The notes beneath the pieces were generated by a model that saw only the letters and a program-made list of their open reading frames with translations, was not told the origin of the DNA and did no database searches. A program made the translations under genes and the position numbers. A stretch of DNA of 35,434 bases from Bacteriovoracaceae bacterium. Its GTDB lineage: Bacteria; Bdellovibrionota; Bacteriovoracia; Bacteriovoracales; Bacteriovoracaceae. The DNA lies in assembly GCA_947451425.1 (NCBI GenBank), contig CANGAC010000009.1, forward strand, positions 1 to 35,434, written 5' to 3'. Each line of letters begins with the position of its first letter. The first letter of the stretch is position 1. Below, in pieces: positions 1 through 8,998 of the stretch.

Positions 1-1
1 C

Positions 2-3000
2 CTCCTGCCTGTTTCGACCTACGTCCGTCTTCCAGGAACACTTCCTCAGGCGAAGATGCACATTTATCGCAACTGCGCTCTTTACACGGCCGAGGTCGCG
101 ATCGGAAGAAATCTTATCCGGAAGGGCCTTTCTCCAGACGCCATCACCGGCCATAGTTTTGGTGAGTGTGCAGGTCTAGTGCTGGCCGGCATTTTTTCCA
201 TTGAAGAAATGTTTCATGTTGTCGTTCACCGGAATCTTCTATGTCCTCCAGCCAACGAACTCGGCTTCATGGTAACCCTGAACGGGAACCGCGAGAAACT
301 GAAAGAGTTTCTGGGTAGCGAAGGCGTATATCTCGCCAATTTGAATTCACCGAAGCAGCTTGTCGTCTCTATTGCTTCTGACAAAAAAGAATGGGCGCTC
401 GACTGGCTTCGTAGTAACCGAGTTCCGCATCTTGTTCTTCAGGGCCTTCCTCAGCCGTATCATAGTCCGCTGATGGAACCGTACCGGAAAAAACTTCATG
501 AGCGCCTTTCTCAGCTGAAACTTTCACCGCAGAAACCGGCCACTCCCTTTTTCAGCGGGATTCTTCATCACTGGATTACACCGGAAAATATCAGCTCAGT
601 TGATTTCGTCGATCTCCTGGCGCGCCAGCTGACGGAGCCGGTGAATTTCATCGAACAAGTTGAGGCCTTGAAAAAAAACGGCTGCACGAGATGGTATGAG
701 GTCGGTCCCGGTAAAATGCTCGAGCCACCTCTCAAGACAATTCTTGGGGACGCCATAGTGGTTTACCGGAACGTTGAAGCCCTTCTTCCGAACCTCGTTG
801 ATCTGAAGCGTTTATCTAAGCCCCAGAATGATGAGCTGAAAAAGAGTAAGTGGTTCTCAAAAATCAAAGATGTTCTTCAGACCGTGACTGGTTACAAGAC
901 CGAAGACATCGATATCGCCCATAGTTTCCAGAACGATCTGGGTATTGATTCAATTAAGAAGGCCGAGATCCTGGTGAAAATCATCAAGGACGAAAACCTG
1001 AATAGTAATTCAGATTTTTCCGTCACGAGGTTCTCTACCATTTATGAAGCTGTTGAGTATCTTGAGAATTACTCCGACGAAGTGGATCCGCTCAAGAGTT
1101 CTCACGAGAAGCTCATCGAGGCCGTGGTCCCGCATTGGGAATTCGCTCCGAGACCTGTGCTTCCGTTTCTTGTGGAAAAGAAGAGTACTTTCCTGAAAAC
1201 AACATGGAGAGATGATTTCCTTTCCGGAATGATGGAACTCACTTCGGGAAGTTCTACGATCTATGTTATCGATACGGTCAAAACCAGTGTCTTTGGTCAG
1301 AACATTTTGAACTCTCTTTTGAGTTCATGGCAAAAGCTTCTCCCGAAGCTGGAGCTTATGGAACTTCATGTCTGCCTTCTGGATAAAACATCGAATGGGG
1401 ACTTCTGGCCCGTATCTGCTCTCCTGCGATCTTTAGTGAAAGAGACGAGAGAATTTTCATTCACCTACATTCACTCACCTGACGGTGATCTGGATGAAGA
1501 AGATATTCGTCAGGAAATTTCTTTCTCACAAATTCGCGATGTCCGCTTCAAGGACGGGAAGCGTCTGGTGAAAAACTTCCGCACTCTCACGCCTACGATC
1601 TCTGCGGTGAGAAAATCCATGACCTTCGTGGCCGTCGGTGGTTCGCGCGGGATAAGTCACGAAATCCTGAGACGCTTTCCGGTCATCGCAGGCGACCGAC
1701 TCATCCTCATGGGACGAACAGACGGAGCGGATCCTTCGATCCGTGAGCATTTAAAGCTCCTGAAAGATCAGTGGAAAAATTTTGAATACCTCAAAGTGAA
1801 TGCAGAAAATGCTGAAGAAACCGTGAAAGTTCTTTCCGGCAAAGTGACAGAAATCGATATCCTTCTGAATGCTTCCGGCATGGAAGTGAGTAAGAATTTC
1901 AGCGAACGAAAAGTTCAGGACGTCGTAGCAGAAGAAAACTCCAAACTTCTTCCACTTGCAGCAGTGAATCTGATCAGAAAAAAACTCAAAGTGAAAAAGA
2001 CATTTATTTTCTCTTCTGTGGTCTCTCATTTCGGCAACAAGGGACAGGCGGTTTACGCGTTCACGAATGCGCGCATTGAACATTCTCTTTCAGAGGGGAT
2101 GACGGCACTCGCCTGGGGACCCTGGGAGGACGTCGGGATGACCACCAATCTCGGGATTCTCCAGAAAATTAAAGAGTGGGGGATCTCGCTCATTTCTCCA
2201 GCGGAAGGGGCAGAGCTTGCCCACCGGCTCTTTCTCACTGACGACGCGCTCCCGAACGTGATTCTTCCCATGGATAAAAAAGATGTGCTTCTTCTCTCGG
2301 CAGAACAGCACACGAATCCCGTACTGGGAAAACTCTCTGACAATTTTGAGGCCGTCTTCCAGAAGAAAGTTTCGATCGAAAAGGAGTTCTATCTCACTGA
2401 CCACGTCATGCTCGGAAGGAAGGTTCTTCCGGCCGCTTATTTTATCTCGCAGATCCTGGCCTACGGCCGCACACTCTTCTCGAAGATGGTATCCGTGGAA
2501 GACTTCACCGTCCTCAACATGCTTTTCATGGAAGATAGTGACAGCTACGAATATAAGTTCCAGTGCTTCCCCCGCGAACCCTATGACGTGAATATTTATT
2601 CCATCATCCGGAACGCTCAGGGGAAAATTAACCCGGACGCCCAATTCTCTCCCTTTAAAGTTACGAGAGCGGTGGATGAGAAAAAAATTGATCTTTTGAC
2701 ATTCTATGAAGTGGAAGAAAGTTTCGGGGCCCTCTTTCAGTTCGTGAAACACGCTTACCTTGATCAGAACAAGAATCTTCGGGTGGAAATTCATCCCGCA
2801 GAAATTCCCGTTCTTTCCGGAAACCGTGTTTTTGATTTCTGGCTCTTCCTCATAGATCTGACTTTTCAGGCACTTTCTCTGCAGGTGAAAGCGGTCACTG
2901 GCGGAGTCATCATGCCGGTGAGTTTTGGAAGACTGATCTTTGCCGACGAACAGATTGAAGTCACGGGTCCCATCCAGGTCTTTACTCAAGTTCATCAGCA

Positions 3001-3133
3001 AACGGATCGGGACGGAAGGGGAGATATTCTCATCACCAATGAAGACAACGTTTGCTTCTGCAAAATCGAGAATGTTTACTTCCGGAAACACTTTCTTCTT
3101 AACCGCTCAGAAGTCCGGATGATAGATTCATGA
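2..3133 (+). CDS. Type I iterative polyketide synthase, 3' part (AT-ACP-KR-DH), PKSE/PUFA-synthase-like; 5' end (expected KS) lies outside the window
   Basis: Frame is open from base 2 through the ATG at 56. AT motif GHSFGE (~149), ACP motif DLGIDSIKKAEIL (Ser codon 950-952), KR motif VGGSRGIS with YAFTN, DH hot-dog motif HVMLGRKVLP (HxxxGxxxxP, His 2402-2404) and a DLTFQ second-half motif. Confidence 0.93.
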   Translation, partial: LLPVSTYVRLPGTLPQAKMHIYRNCALYTAEVAIGRNLIRKGLSPDAITGHSFGECAGLVLAGIFSIEEMFHVVVHRNLLCPPANELGFMVTLNGNREKLKEFLGSEGVYLANLNSPKQLVVSIASDKKEWALDWLRSNRVPHLVLQGLPQPYHSPLMEPYRKKLHERLSQLKLSPQKPATPFFSGILHHWITPENISSVDFVDLLARQLTEPVNFIEQVEALKKNGCTRWYEVGPGKMLEPPLKTILGDAIVVYRNVEALLPNLVDLKRLSKPQNDELKKSKWFSKIKDVLQTVTGYKTEDIDIAHSFQNDLGIDSIKKAEILVKIIKDENLNSNSDFSVTRFSTIYEAVEYLENYSDEVDPLKSSHEKLIEAVVPHWEFAPRPVLPFLVEKKSTFLKTTWRDDFLSGMMELTSGSSTIYVIDTVKTSVFGQNILNSLLSSWQKLLPKLELMELHVCLLDKTSNGDFWPVSALLRSLVKETREFSFTYIHSPDGDLDEEDIRQEISFSQIRDVRFKDGKRLVKNFRTLTPTISAVRKSMTFVAVGGSRGISHEILRRFPVIAGDRLILMGRTDGADPSIREHLKLLKDQWKNFEYLKVNAENAEETVKVLSGKVTEIDILLNASGMEVSKNFSERKVQDVVAEENSKLLPLAAVNLIRKKLKVKKTFIFSSVVSHFGNKGQAVYAFTNARIEHSLSEGMTALAWGPWEDVGMTTNLGILQKIKEWGISLISPAEGAELAHRLFLTDDALPNVILPMDKKDVLLLSAEQHTNPVLGKLSDNFEAVFQKKVSIEKEFYLTDHVMLGRKVLPAAYFISQILAYGRTLFSKMVSVEDFTVLNMLFMEDSDSYEYKFQCFPREPYDVNIYSIIRNAQGKINPDAQFSPFKVTRAVDEKKIDLLTFYEVEESFGALFQFVKHAYLDQNKNLRVEIHPAEIPVLSGNRVFDFWLFLIDLTFQALSLQVKAVTGGVIMPVSFGRLIFADEQIEVTGPIQVFTQVHQQTDRDGRGDILITNEDNVCFCKIENVYFRKHFLLNRSEVRMIDS

Positions 3134-3777
3134 AATGGTCCATTCTTGCGATGACATTTCTTTTTACTCTTTCCGTTTGGGCCGTCATCCCAAGAGGAAG
3201 CACTCCACCTTTCATGGCGGGCATAGAATTACGTCAATCAAATTTTCCCATCAGCTCCTGTAAAGTCTGGAAAGACAAAGAGCTCTTCTGCACTGAGGGC
3301 TTCTACATGCGGGATGCTTTTTCTGAATGGACCTATCAGGACAAGATCAAAACCACCTGGAGCTGGCCTCTCCCGCTATCCGGAGTTCAAAAAGTGAGTA
3401 TCGGGATGGCCCTTGGTTTTCAGAATGTGAGACCAGCTTATCCCTGGAATTTCTTACCTCAGATCATCGACGGCTGGGCGTTCGCAATGGTTATTAAAGA
3501 AGGCCGCGTTCCACCGGGACTTTGTCGGCCTTTTTCCGGTGGATATTGTGAATTCGGAGCAGGAAGGGGACTTTATTTTGTTGGAGGCAAACCTTCAAAC
3601 TTCTGGGAGGAGCTGGGTCTGGATTTCGCTCATGGCATGCATGGTGAAAAGACAAAAGACCCCTGGATGACAAAGATTTCGTCTGCGATCTTAAGTGGTG
3701 ATTTCAAATCTCTTCGAGATAAAATTAGCTGTCTGGATAATCAACACTTCATCGATTGCGGACCCAGGACTCCATGA
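3130..3777 (+). CDS. DUF1702/UnbL-like protein with N-terminal signal-like segment
   Basis: ATGA overlap with the PKS stop. Pattern GWAFAM...PFSGGYCEFGAGRGLYFVGG...FWEELGLDFAHGMHG resembles the DUF1702 pattern GlGRslWFvgg...dLWsGlGLAcaYAGG. Position next to UnbV/UnbU-like genes. Confidence 0.7.
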   Translation: MKWSILAMTFLFTLSVWAVIPRGSTPPFMAGIELRQSNFPISSCKVWKDKELFCTEGFYMRDAFSEWTYQDKIKTTWSWPLPLSGVQKVSIGMALGFQNVRPAYPWNFLPQIIDGWAFAMVIKEGRVPPGLCRPFSGGYCEFGAGRGLYFVGGKPSNFWEELGLDFAHGMHGEKTKDPWMTKISSAILSGDFKSLRDKISCLDNQHFIDCGPRTP

Positions 3778-5516
3778 AAAAGTATTTGTTCCTACTCTTC
3801 ATTATTCTTCCGGTCTTAGGGCTGGAACTTTCGCGTAAACGCGGTTTTTTGCCAAAAGAATACAAAGTTTTTTTCAAATCGCCCAAATCACTCGTGCTTC
3901 CGGTTCAGATCCGGGATGTGACTGAAAAAAGCGGAATCATCTTTACTCACAAGTTAATTGAAAGAACATTGAAAGATATCCAGCACATCAAACCCTGGGT
4001 GCTTGGTTCCGGCGCCACTGTCTCGATCAGTGATGTGAATCTCGACGGCTTCTCAGATGTGTATCTGACTCAGATGGATCTTTTGCCGAACAAGCTTTTT
4101 CTGAATCAGAAAGATGGCACGTTCCGGGACGCCACCGCGGAGTTCTTTCCTCCGGATGTTAACTCACGATGGATCTCACTCAAGCCTACTTTCTTTGATT
4201 GCGACAATGATGGTGATCAGGATCTTTTTATTAATACTTCTGATTGCCCCCGTCTCTATCGGAATGAGGCCGGAAAAAAGTTCACCGACATCACACAGTC
4301 GGCAGGTCTCAGCATCTGTCATACCGTCAATGGTAACGTTGTCGACGTGAACAGCGACGGACTTCTTGATCTCATCTACGCCAGCTATAATATTTACGGC
4401 ACTGAAAAGCAGATGGATAATTTCATGAACGCGGACAGGTCCCGCGAATATCACGCAGCTTTCAGGAACAAAGGTCAGTGCCAGTTTGAGAAGATAGAAA
4501 AAATCGGAATCGAAGACGTCGGTCTGACTCATTCCATTGGTGTGGTTGATCTTCGGGGCATAAACCGGAAAGATTTGTGGTTTGTCACTGACGTCGGAAC
4601 AGATCGTCTATTTCTTGATAACGGAGACGGGACATATACTAATTCTACTGACCTCCTGAAGACGGCCTTTAACCGGCACGGAATGGCCTTTGATGTTTCC
4701 TACGACGAAGGTGAGACCAGACCCAGCGTTTATATTTCCCATGTCTTTTCTCCGAGCTTCATGGTTGAAGGAAACGCTCTTTGGAAAATGGACGCTGAGG
4801 GAGAGCTCGTCAATTCTGCCAGGAAAATGGGAGTTTCTGACTGTGGGCATGCCTGGGGTGGAAAATTTCACGATCTTGATCTCGATGGTGACGAAGATCT
4901 CCTTGTCACGAATGGATTCGTTTCAAAAAATCCGAAGAAAGATTATCTCTTTCCACTCGCACTCCTGGGGATGACCAATCGGGATTACATGAGACATGCC
5001 CGGAACTGGCCCAAAATGAACGACGCTTCTTTGTATGGATATCAAAAGAATTGTATCTTTTTGAGAGACCAGGAAAATTTCGGAGTACCGGCCTCTGCCA
5101 ATGACTTCACGGAAGATCTCCTCGATGGGCGCGCGATTGTCACTCTCGATGTGTTGAAGAACGGCTCACCCAGTATCCTCGTGGCCAACCAGGTTCAACC
5201 GCTCCGGGTCTTTCAGGTGGCAAATAATTCCGGCAATAACTGGATCGGTTTCCATCTTCGGGGAACTTGCAGTAACCGGGACGCTTTTGGCACGAAAGTT
5301 AAACTTTTGTCCGGGGGGAAATCCCAACTTCGCTGGTATTATCCTTCTAATGGATACTCAGCTCAGACAGAAAGTTCTCTCCTCTTTGGCCTGGGTAAAA
5401 ACAGTACCCTGGATGAAGTTGATGTTCGCTGGCCAAACGGCCACTCAGAGAAATTCAACGGTCTGGCGATGAACCAGTACCACACGCTTACCGAAGGAGC
5501 TGCTTGTGCTCGATAA
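3774..5516 (+). CDS. CRTAC1/UnbV-like protein (VCBS/FG-GAP repeats plus C-terminal ASPIC/UnbV domain)
   Basis: Signal peptide MKKYLFLLFIILPVLG. Repeated DxNxDGxxD motifs (DVNLDGFSD, DCDNDGDQD, DVNSDGLLD, DLDLDGDED). C-terminal GTKVKLLSGGKSQLRWYYPSNGYSAQTES...LDEVDVRWPNG. ATG at 3774 overlaps the upstream stop (ATGA). Confidence 0.9.
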   Translation: MKKYLFLLFIILPVLGLELSRKRGFLPKEYKVFFKSPKSLVLPVQIRDVTEKSGIIFTHKLIERTLKDIQHIKPWVLGSGATVSISDVNLDGFSDVYLTQMDLLPNKLFLNQKDGTFRDATAEFFPPDVNSRWISLKPTFFDCDNDGDQDLFINTSDCPRLYRNEAGKKFTDITQSAGLSICHTVNGNVVDVNSDGLLDLIYASYNIYGTEKQMDNFMNADRSREYHAAFRNKGQCQFEKIEKIGIEDVGLTHSIGVVDLRGINRKDLWFVTDVGTDRLFLDNGDGTYTNSTDLLKTAFNRHGMAFDVSYDEGETRPSVYISHVFSPSFMVEGNALWKMDAEGELVNSARKMGVSDCGHAWGGKFHDLDLDGDEDLLVTNGFVSKNPKKDYLFPLALLGMTNRDYMRHARNWPKMNDASLYGYQKNCIFLRDQENFGVPASANDFTEDLLDGRAIVTLDVLKNGSPSILVANQVQPLRVFQVANNSGNNWIGFHLRGTCSNRDAFGTKVKLLSGGKSQLRWYYPSNGYSAQTESSLLFGLGKNSTLDEVDVRWPNGHSEKFNGLAMNQYHTLTEGAACAR

Positions 5517-6312
5517 AATCAGAAAAATTGATCCTCGTTATCTCTTCCTGCTTTTTTTTCTCGGAGTTTTCGCGGATGCCTTTCTCTTTCATACTCATAT
5601 GAAATCTCCGTGGCAACTTCTCGCGGCGGTTGCAGGTGCCCTCGGGACTGATGTCCTTTTTAATTATTTCCGTCACAAAAAATGGACTTTTCCTCAGAGC
5701 GGACTCGTCTCAAGCTGCGGGACTTTCACTCTCATTTCGAGCCCTATCGTGTGGCCCTATTTCCTTCTGGGATTTCTCGCCATCTACTCAAAACACTTCA
5801 TCACGTTTTCCAATAAGCATATCTTTAATCCGGTGAACTTCGGCGCGTGTCTGGTGCTTTTTTATTGCAACGATGTCGTTCAGAATGGAGGGAGTACCTG
5901 GAGCGGAAGATACTTCATGATTCCCTATCTCTTATTGGTGGGAACTTTCCTCACTCTGGTGGCGGGAAGATTCATCGTGAGTGCTTCGTATCTGGCATTC
6001 TTCTGGCTCTTCGATTATTTCTACCTGGGACAACACCTGCCTGCGAACATTACATCTCTCGCCGCACCTCCCTTCATGCTTTTTATTTTCTTCATGATCT
6101 CCGATCCGAAAACAACACCAAAAGTCTGGTGGCATCAGATGCTTTTTGCTGCTGCCGTAGTCTTCATTGAGGGGATGTTTAAGCTGAACCGGATTCCGAA
6201 CGGAGTCTTGTGGGCACTTCTGATTACGTGTGCGCTTTACGCCGTGATCATTCCTCTCGCTAAAGAAATGGCGATGAAATTAATGGTCCCTCAAGGCCAG
6301 GGTGCCCGGTAG
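5506..6312 (+). CDS. UnbU-like integral membrane protein (RnfD/NqrB-related)
   Basis: GTG start overlapping unbV-like 3' end, preceded by AAGGAG. Multiple hydrophobic helices. Motifs KHIFNPVNFG and FFMISDPKTTPK typical of RnfD/UnbU-type proteins. Confidence 0.82.
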   Translation: MLDKIRKIDPRYLFLLFFLGVFADAFLFHTHMKSPWQLLAAVAGALGTDVLFNYFRHKKWTFPQSGLVSSCGTFTLISSPIVWPYFLLGFLAIYSKHFITFSNKHIFNPVNFGACLVLFYCNDVVQNGGSTWSGRYFMIPYLLLVGTFLTLVAGRFIVSASYLAFFWLFDYFYLGQHLPANITSLAAPPFMLFIFFMISDPKTTPKVWWHQMLFAAAVVFIEGMFKLNRIPNGVLWALLITCALYAVIIPLAKEMAMKLMVPQGQGAR

Positions 6313-7652
6313 GCACGGTATACGTGTCTTCCTTTCCCAAAGCTCAGGGCCCATGTTTCTTCGGCACCTTTCATCTCGACGATGTCGTTCTTCGCCTTTT
6401 CCTTGGTGCCAAAGGAAAGGGTTAACACTCCCTCAGTTAGCTGAAGAGAACCCTGAATCATCACCAGCTCATCTTTCGCCCGGAGCTCAGTGAATTTCTT
6501 CACGCGTTTTTCCTTAAGATCCAGATCATAGGCAAGAACCCGGGAATACTTCGCGAGACCAAATCCCCAGTTCGAAAACAGAACGAGGCGACTGGTTGCC
6601 GGATCAAACCATGGGTTATGAAGGAAGACCGGATGCTCTTCTTTACGGAGGGAAAACTGATCATTGAATCCACCGAGAACCCAGTCGATTTTTTTTGTTT
6701 CTTTATTGAGGTAGGCCACACCGTTCATTCCGAGACTAATGAGAAGGCCCTTGTCACCAATGGTCTGGATAGCATTCAGGTGAAGGAGTTCTCCGACAAC
6801 TTCTCCCTGAAAGCTCGCGAGATAGGACGTTGCCATCGCCTCCGAGCCAAATTGCTTGATATAATCAGATGCTCCCCAGTCGAAAAGTATTTTCCCATCT
6901 TTTCTCTCGCGGATTCGCTTATCGAGATAGGGAAGTCCGCTGATCATGCGCCCAAGTTCCACTTCCATTCCCAGCCAGTGATCGAGACCATAGAGAATAA
7001 ACTCGTGGCCATCGTAACCATACGCCACTGTCTTAACCGGTTTCATGGCGGGATCGAGAATGACACGAGGGCCGAAAAAACCAACACTGATCTCGGTCTG
7101 ATCCACAATCTGATACGAGTAATAGCGCTCGCCGTTAATGTCGTGAGGCCTGAAATCTGAACATTGCTCGTTAATTTTTCTTTGAAAAAGGAGTTCCCCT
7201 TTGGGAGAAAGAATCAAAAGATGACAACCTTGTTCTTCCGATGAATTCAATTGAATTGGTAATTGATAGACCGCTGTGATGAGAGGTTTATTGATGACAG
7301 AAGTTCCGGCCATCTTGAAATAGGGAAAACTCGCAGGAAGGAGATGGAGCTTCACTTTCGTTGTGTTCTTGTTTTCGCGAAAAGAGAAATTGAGAATCCG
7401 TTCGCCGAATTTCTCGGGGAGCTTACCGTTCAGGAAAAGTTTTTCTCCCGGACCACATTTCTTTCCGTTCAAAGAACATGAGACAAGCATTGATCCTTCA
7501 TCAAGTTCAAGCACCGGAACCAGATCAGCATTGTATTCGCGAAGTTCATAGGTTCCGTCTTTCCTCTCATCAACGACAGAATTTCTAATCTTCCACCCCG
7601 CAAAAGAGAAAGTGGACATCATCAGGAGAGTGAAAAATAATGTGATTTTCAT
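6291..7652 (-). CDS. Arylsulfotransferase (ASST)-like secreted beta-propeller protein
   Basis: Signal peptide MKITLFFTLLMMSTFSFA. GYDGHEFILYGLDHW, LHLNAIQ, WVLGG and FLHNPW arrangement. ATG 7652 overlaps upstream stop. Confidence 0.7.
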   Translation of the reverse strand: MKITLFFTLLMMSTFSFAGWKIRNSVVDERKDGTYELREYNADLVPVLELDEGSMLVSCSLNGKKCGPGEKLFLNGKLPEKFGERILNFSFRENKNTTKVKLHLLPASFPYFKMAGTSVINKPLITAVYQLPIQLNSSEEQGCHLLILSPKGELLFQRKINEQCSDFRPHDINGERYYSYQIVDQTEISVGFFGPRVILDPAMKPVKTVAYGYDGHEFILYGLDHWLGMEVELGRMISGLPYLDKRIRERKDGKILFDWGASDYIKQFGSEAMATSYLASFQGEVVGELLHLNAIQTIGDKGLLISLGMNGVAYLNKETKKIDWVLGGFNDQFSLRKEEHPVFLHNPWFDPATSRLVLFSNWGFGLAKYSRVLAYDLDLKEKRVKKFTELRAKDELVMIQGSLQLTEGVLTLSFGTKEKAKNDIVEMKGAEETWALSFGKGRHVYRAYRAPWP

Positions 7653-8116
7653 GGAATCATCCCGCAAAGATCAGTGGAAAGATATTTTTCCATTGGAACC
7701 AGCTCACGTCTGAGTAATAAAAATCCCTGTCCGATTTTGAGATCGCCTTGATGAAGAGTCACATCAATTTCACTTCCTGCCCGGGCGAAGTAAGTAGAGA
7801 CGACATCGGTATTCAGCGAATAAACCGCCAGGAGCTGGAAGCCCTTCCAGGGAGAAACTTTGACCTTGAGGCCACCTTTCCTGAGATCGAAGAGGCAAAA
7901 ACTATAACGGATATCTGGAGAGACTCCTTCCACATTCCGCTCTTTGGAATCAAGCACTGGAAGGATGAGCCAGCGATTTTCCATCATCTTTCCACGAGTG
8001 ATGAGTTTTAAATTTGCACCTGTTCTGAACTGAGGATATCCCCAAAGTAAGGCGAGAGCCCCTGTGAGAACTGAAATCAGAAAAAGACTGACGAGAGAAA
8101 ATTTCTTCATCGGCAT
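7649..8116 (-). CDS. DUF1254-like membrane-anchored protein
   Basis: N-terminal TM segment, then VSPDIRYSFCLFDLRKGGLKVKVSPWKGFQLLAVYSLNTDVV, resembling the DUF1254 core (NPDTLYSxAxLDLxxGP). Confidence 0.6.
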   Translation of the reverse strand: MPMKKFSLVSLFLISVLTGALALLWGYPQFRTGANLKLITRGKMMENRWLILPVLDSKERNVEGVSPDIRYSFCLFDLRKGGLKVKVSPWKGFQLLAVYSLNTDVVSTYFARAGSEIDVTLHQGDLKIGQGFLLLRRELVPMEKYLSTDLCGMIP

Positions 8117-8661
8117 GCCTTCAATACAACAGTGATAGGAAGGGCCTGGATTTTCCCCGGCATATATATTCTGAGCATCAGACTGAAATTTCCTGCCTCT
8201 CTGAGATTGATTGTTTTTTCATCCGGAATTTCCACCGACCAGGATTTTTCAGATTGATTCATCTGAGTTTTTGTCAGGGAATAAGGGCCCGGATTTTGCG
8301 GAAGAAATCCTGCTTCATCATAGGCCGTGATGGACCACCACTCCGCCGGAAGATCACTTCCGGAAATGATGTAAGTGCATTTGTCTGATAGGAGTTTCCC
8401 GCTATCATCTTTTGTCCGTGTAAAATAAATCGCCGCTTCTTTCGGAAGGGCAAAGAGCCCATGGCCTGCGATCCATGCCCGCTCCCAGATACCGGCATCT
8501 GGAGAAGCGGTCAGGGCAAGGGAGTGCCAGTTTCCGAAACTGACCAGACCGTTCCGAAGGCCGATGAGGTTTAAGGCAGCGAAGGCCAGAACTGCACCAA
8601 GAATAAGTCCCGAGAAAAGAGTGAGGATTATTTTTTTGAAGAAGCTGAATTCGGGGATCAC
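8107..8661 (-). CDS. DUF1214-like membrane-anchored protein
   Basis: N-terminal TM; TYIISGSDLPAEWWSITAYDEAGFLPQNPGPYSLTKTQ...NFSLMLRIYMP is DUF1214-like; paired with a DUF1254-like gene. Confidence 0.7.
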   Translation of the reverse strand: MIPEFSFFKKIILTLFSGLILGAVLAFAALNLIGLRNGLVSFGNWHSLALTASPDAGIWERAWIAGHGLFALPKEAAIYFTRTKDDSGKLLSDKCTYIISGSDLPAEWWSITAYDEAGFLPQNPGPYSLTKTQMNQSEKSWSVEIPDEKTINLREAGNFSLMLRIYMPGKIQALPITVVLKACR

Positions 8662-8954
8662 TTCAGGGTCACAAATTCGCGGTTTTTGAGATCATGGAAA
8701 AACTCAGTAATGTCAGTTTTTAGCTGCTCGTGATGTTTTTCAGGGACCTTGCATTGGACTTTCGTAAGTTCAAAAATATCCCCCACGGACTTTGTTCCAT
8801 CCACGGCGCCAATGATATGAGACGAGAGCCCGTCAATCTCAAAAAAAGCCTCTTCATTATTCAGGTCAACCAGTCTGATCAGATTCGGCGACCGCTGAAG
8901 CATCACGTGATCCTGAAGCTTAGGAACCAGTAACCAAATATTTGATTTTACCAT
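8658..8954 (-). CDS. PqqD-like protein (RiPP recognition element fold), stand-alone
   Basis: LVDLNNEEAFFEIDGLSSHIIGAVDGTKSVGDIFELTKVQCKVPEKHHEQLKTDITEFFHDLKNREFVTL has PqqD-like spacing. ATG at 8954; the ORF-track start at 8960 is TTG. ATGA overlap with DUF1214 gene. Confidence 0.68.
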   Translation of the reverse strand: MVKSNIWLLVPKLQDHVMLQRSPNLIRLVDLNNEEAFFEIDGLSSHIIGAVDGTKSVGDIFELTKVQCKVPEKHHEQLKTDITEFFHDLKNREFVTLK

Positions 8955-8998
8955 GCTCAAATGCTAGCAGAAGCCTTACAATGTATTCAAGGTAAAGC

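Noticed and set aside
2090-3091. 333-aa minus-strand ORF antisense to the PKS
   Set aside because: Shadow ORF: composition rich in His/Phe/Glu, no recognisable motifs, fully inside a convincing PKS KR-DH coding frame.
2-3133. Interpretation of the PKS as a PfaA PUFA synthase
   Set aside because: Only one ACP is seen between AT and KR and the neighbours are UnbL/V/U-like rather than PfaB-D-like. Not fully excluded without the KS.
6618-7160. 180-aa plus-strand ORF antisense to the ASST-like gene
   Set aside because: No family features; the opposite strand has a signal peptide, coupling overlaps and ASST-like motifs.
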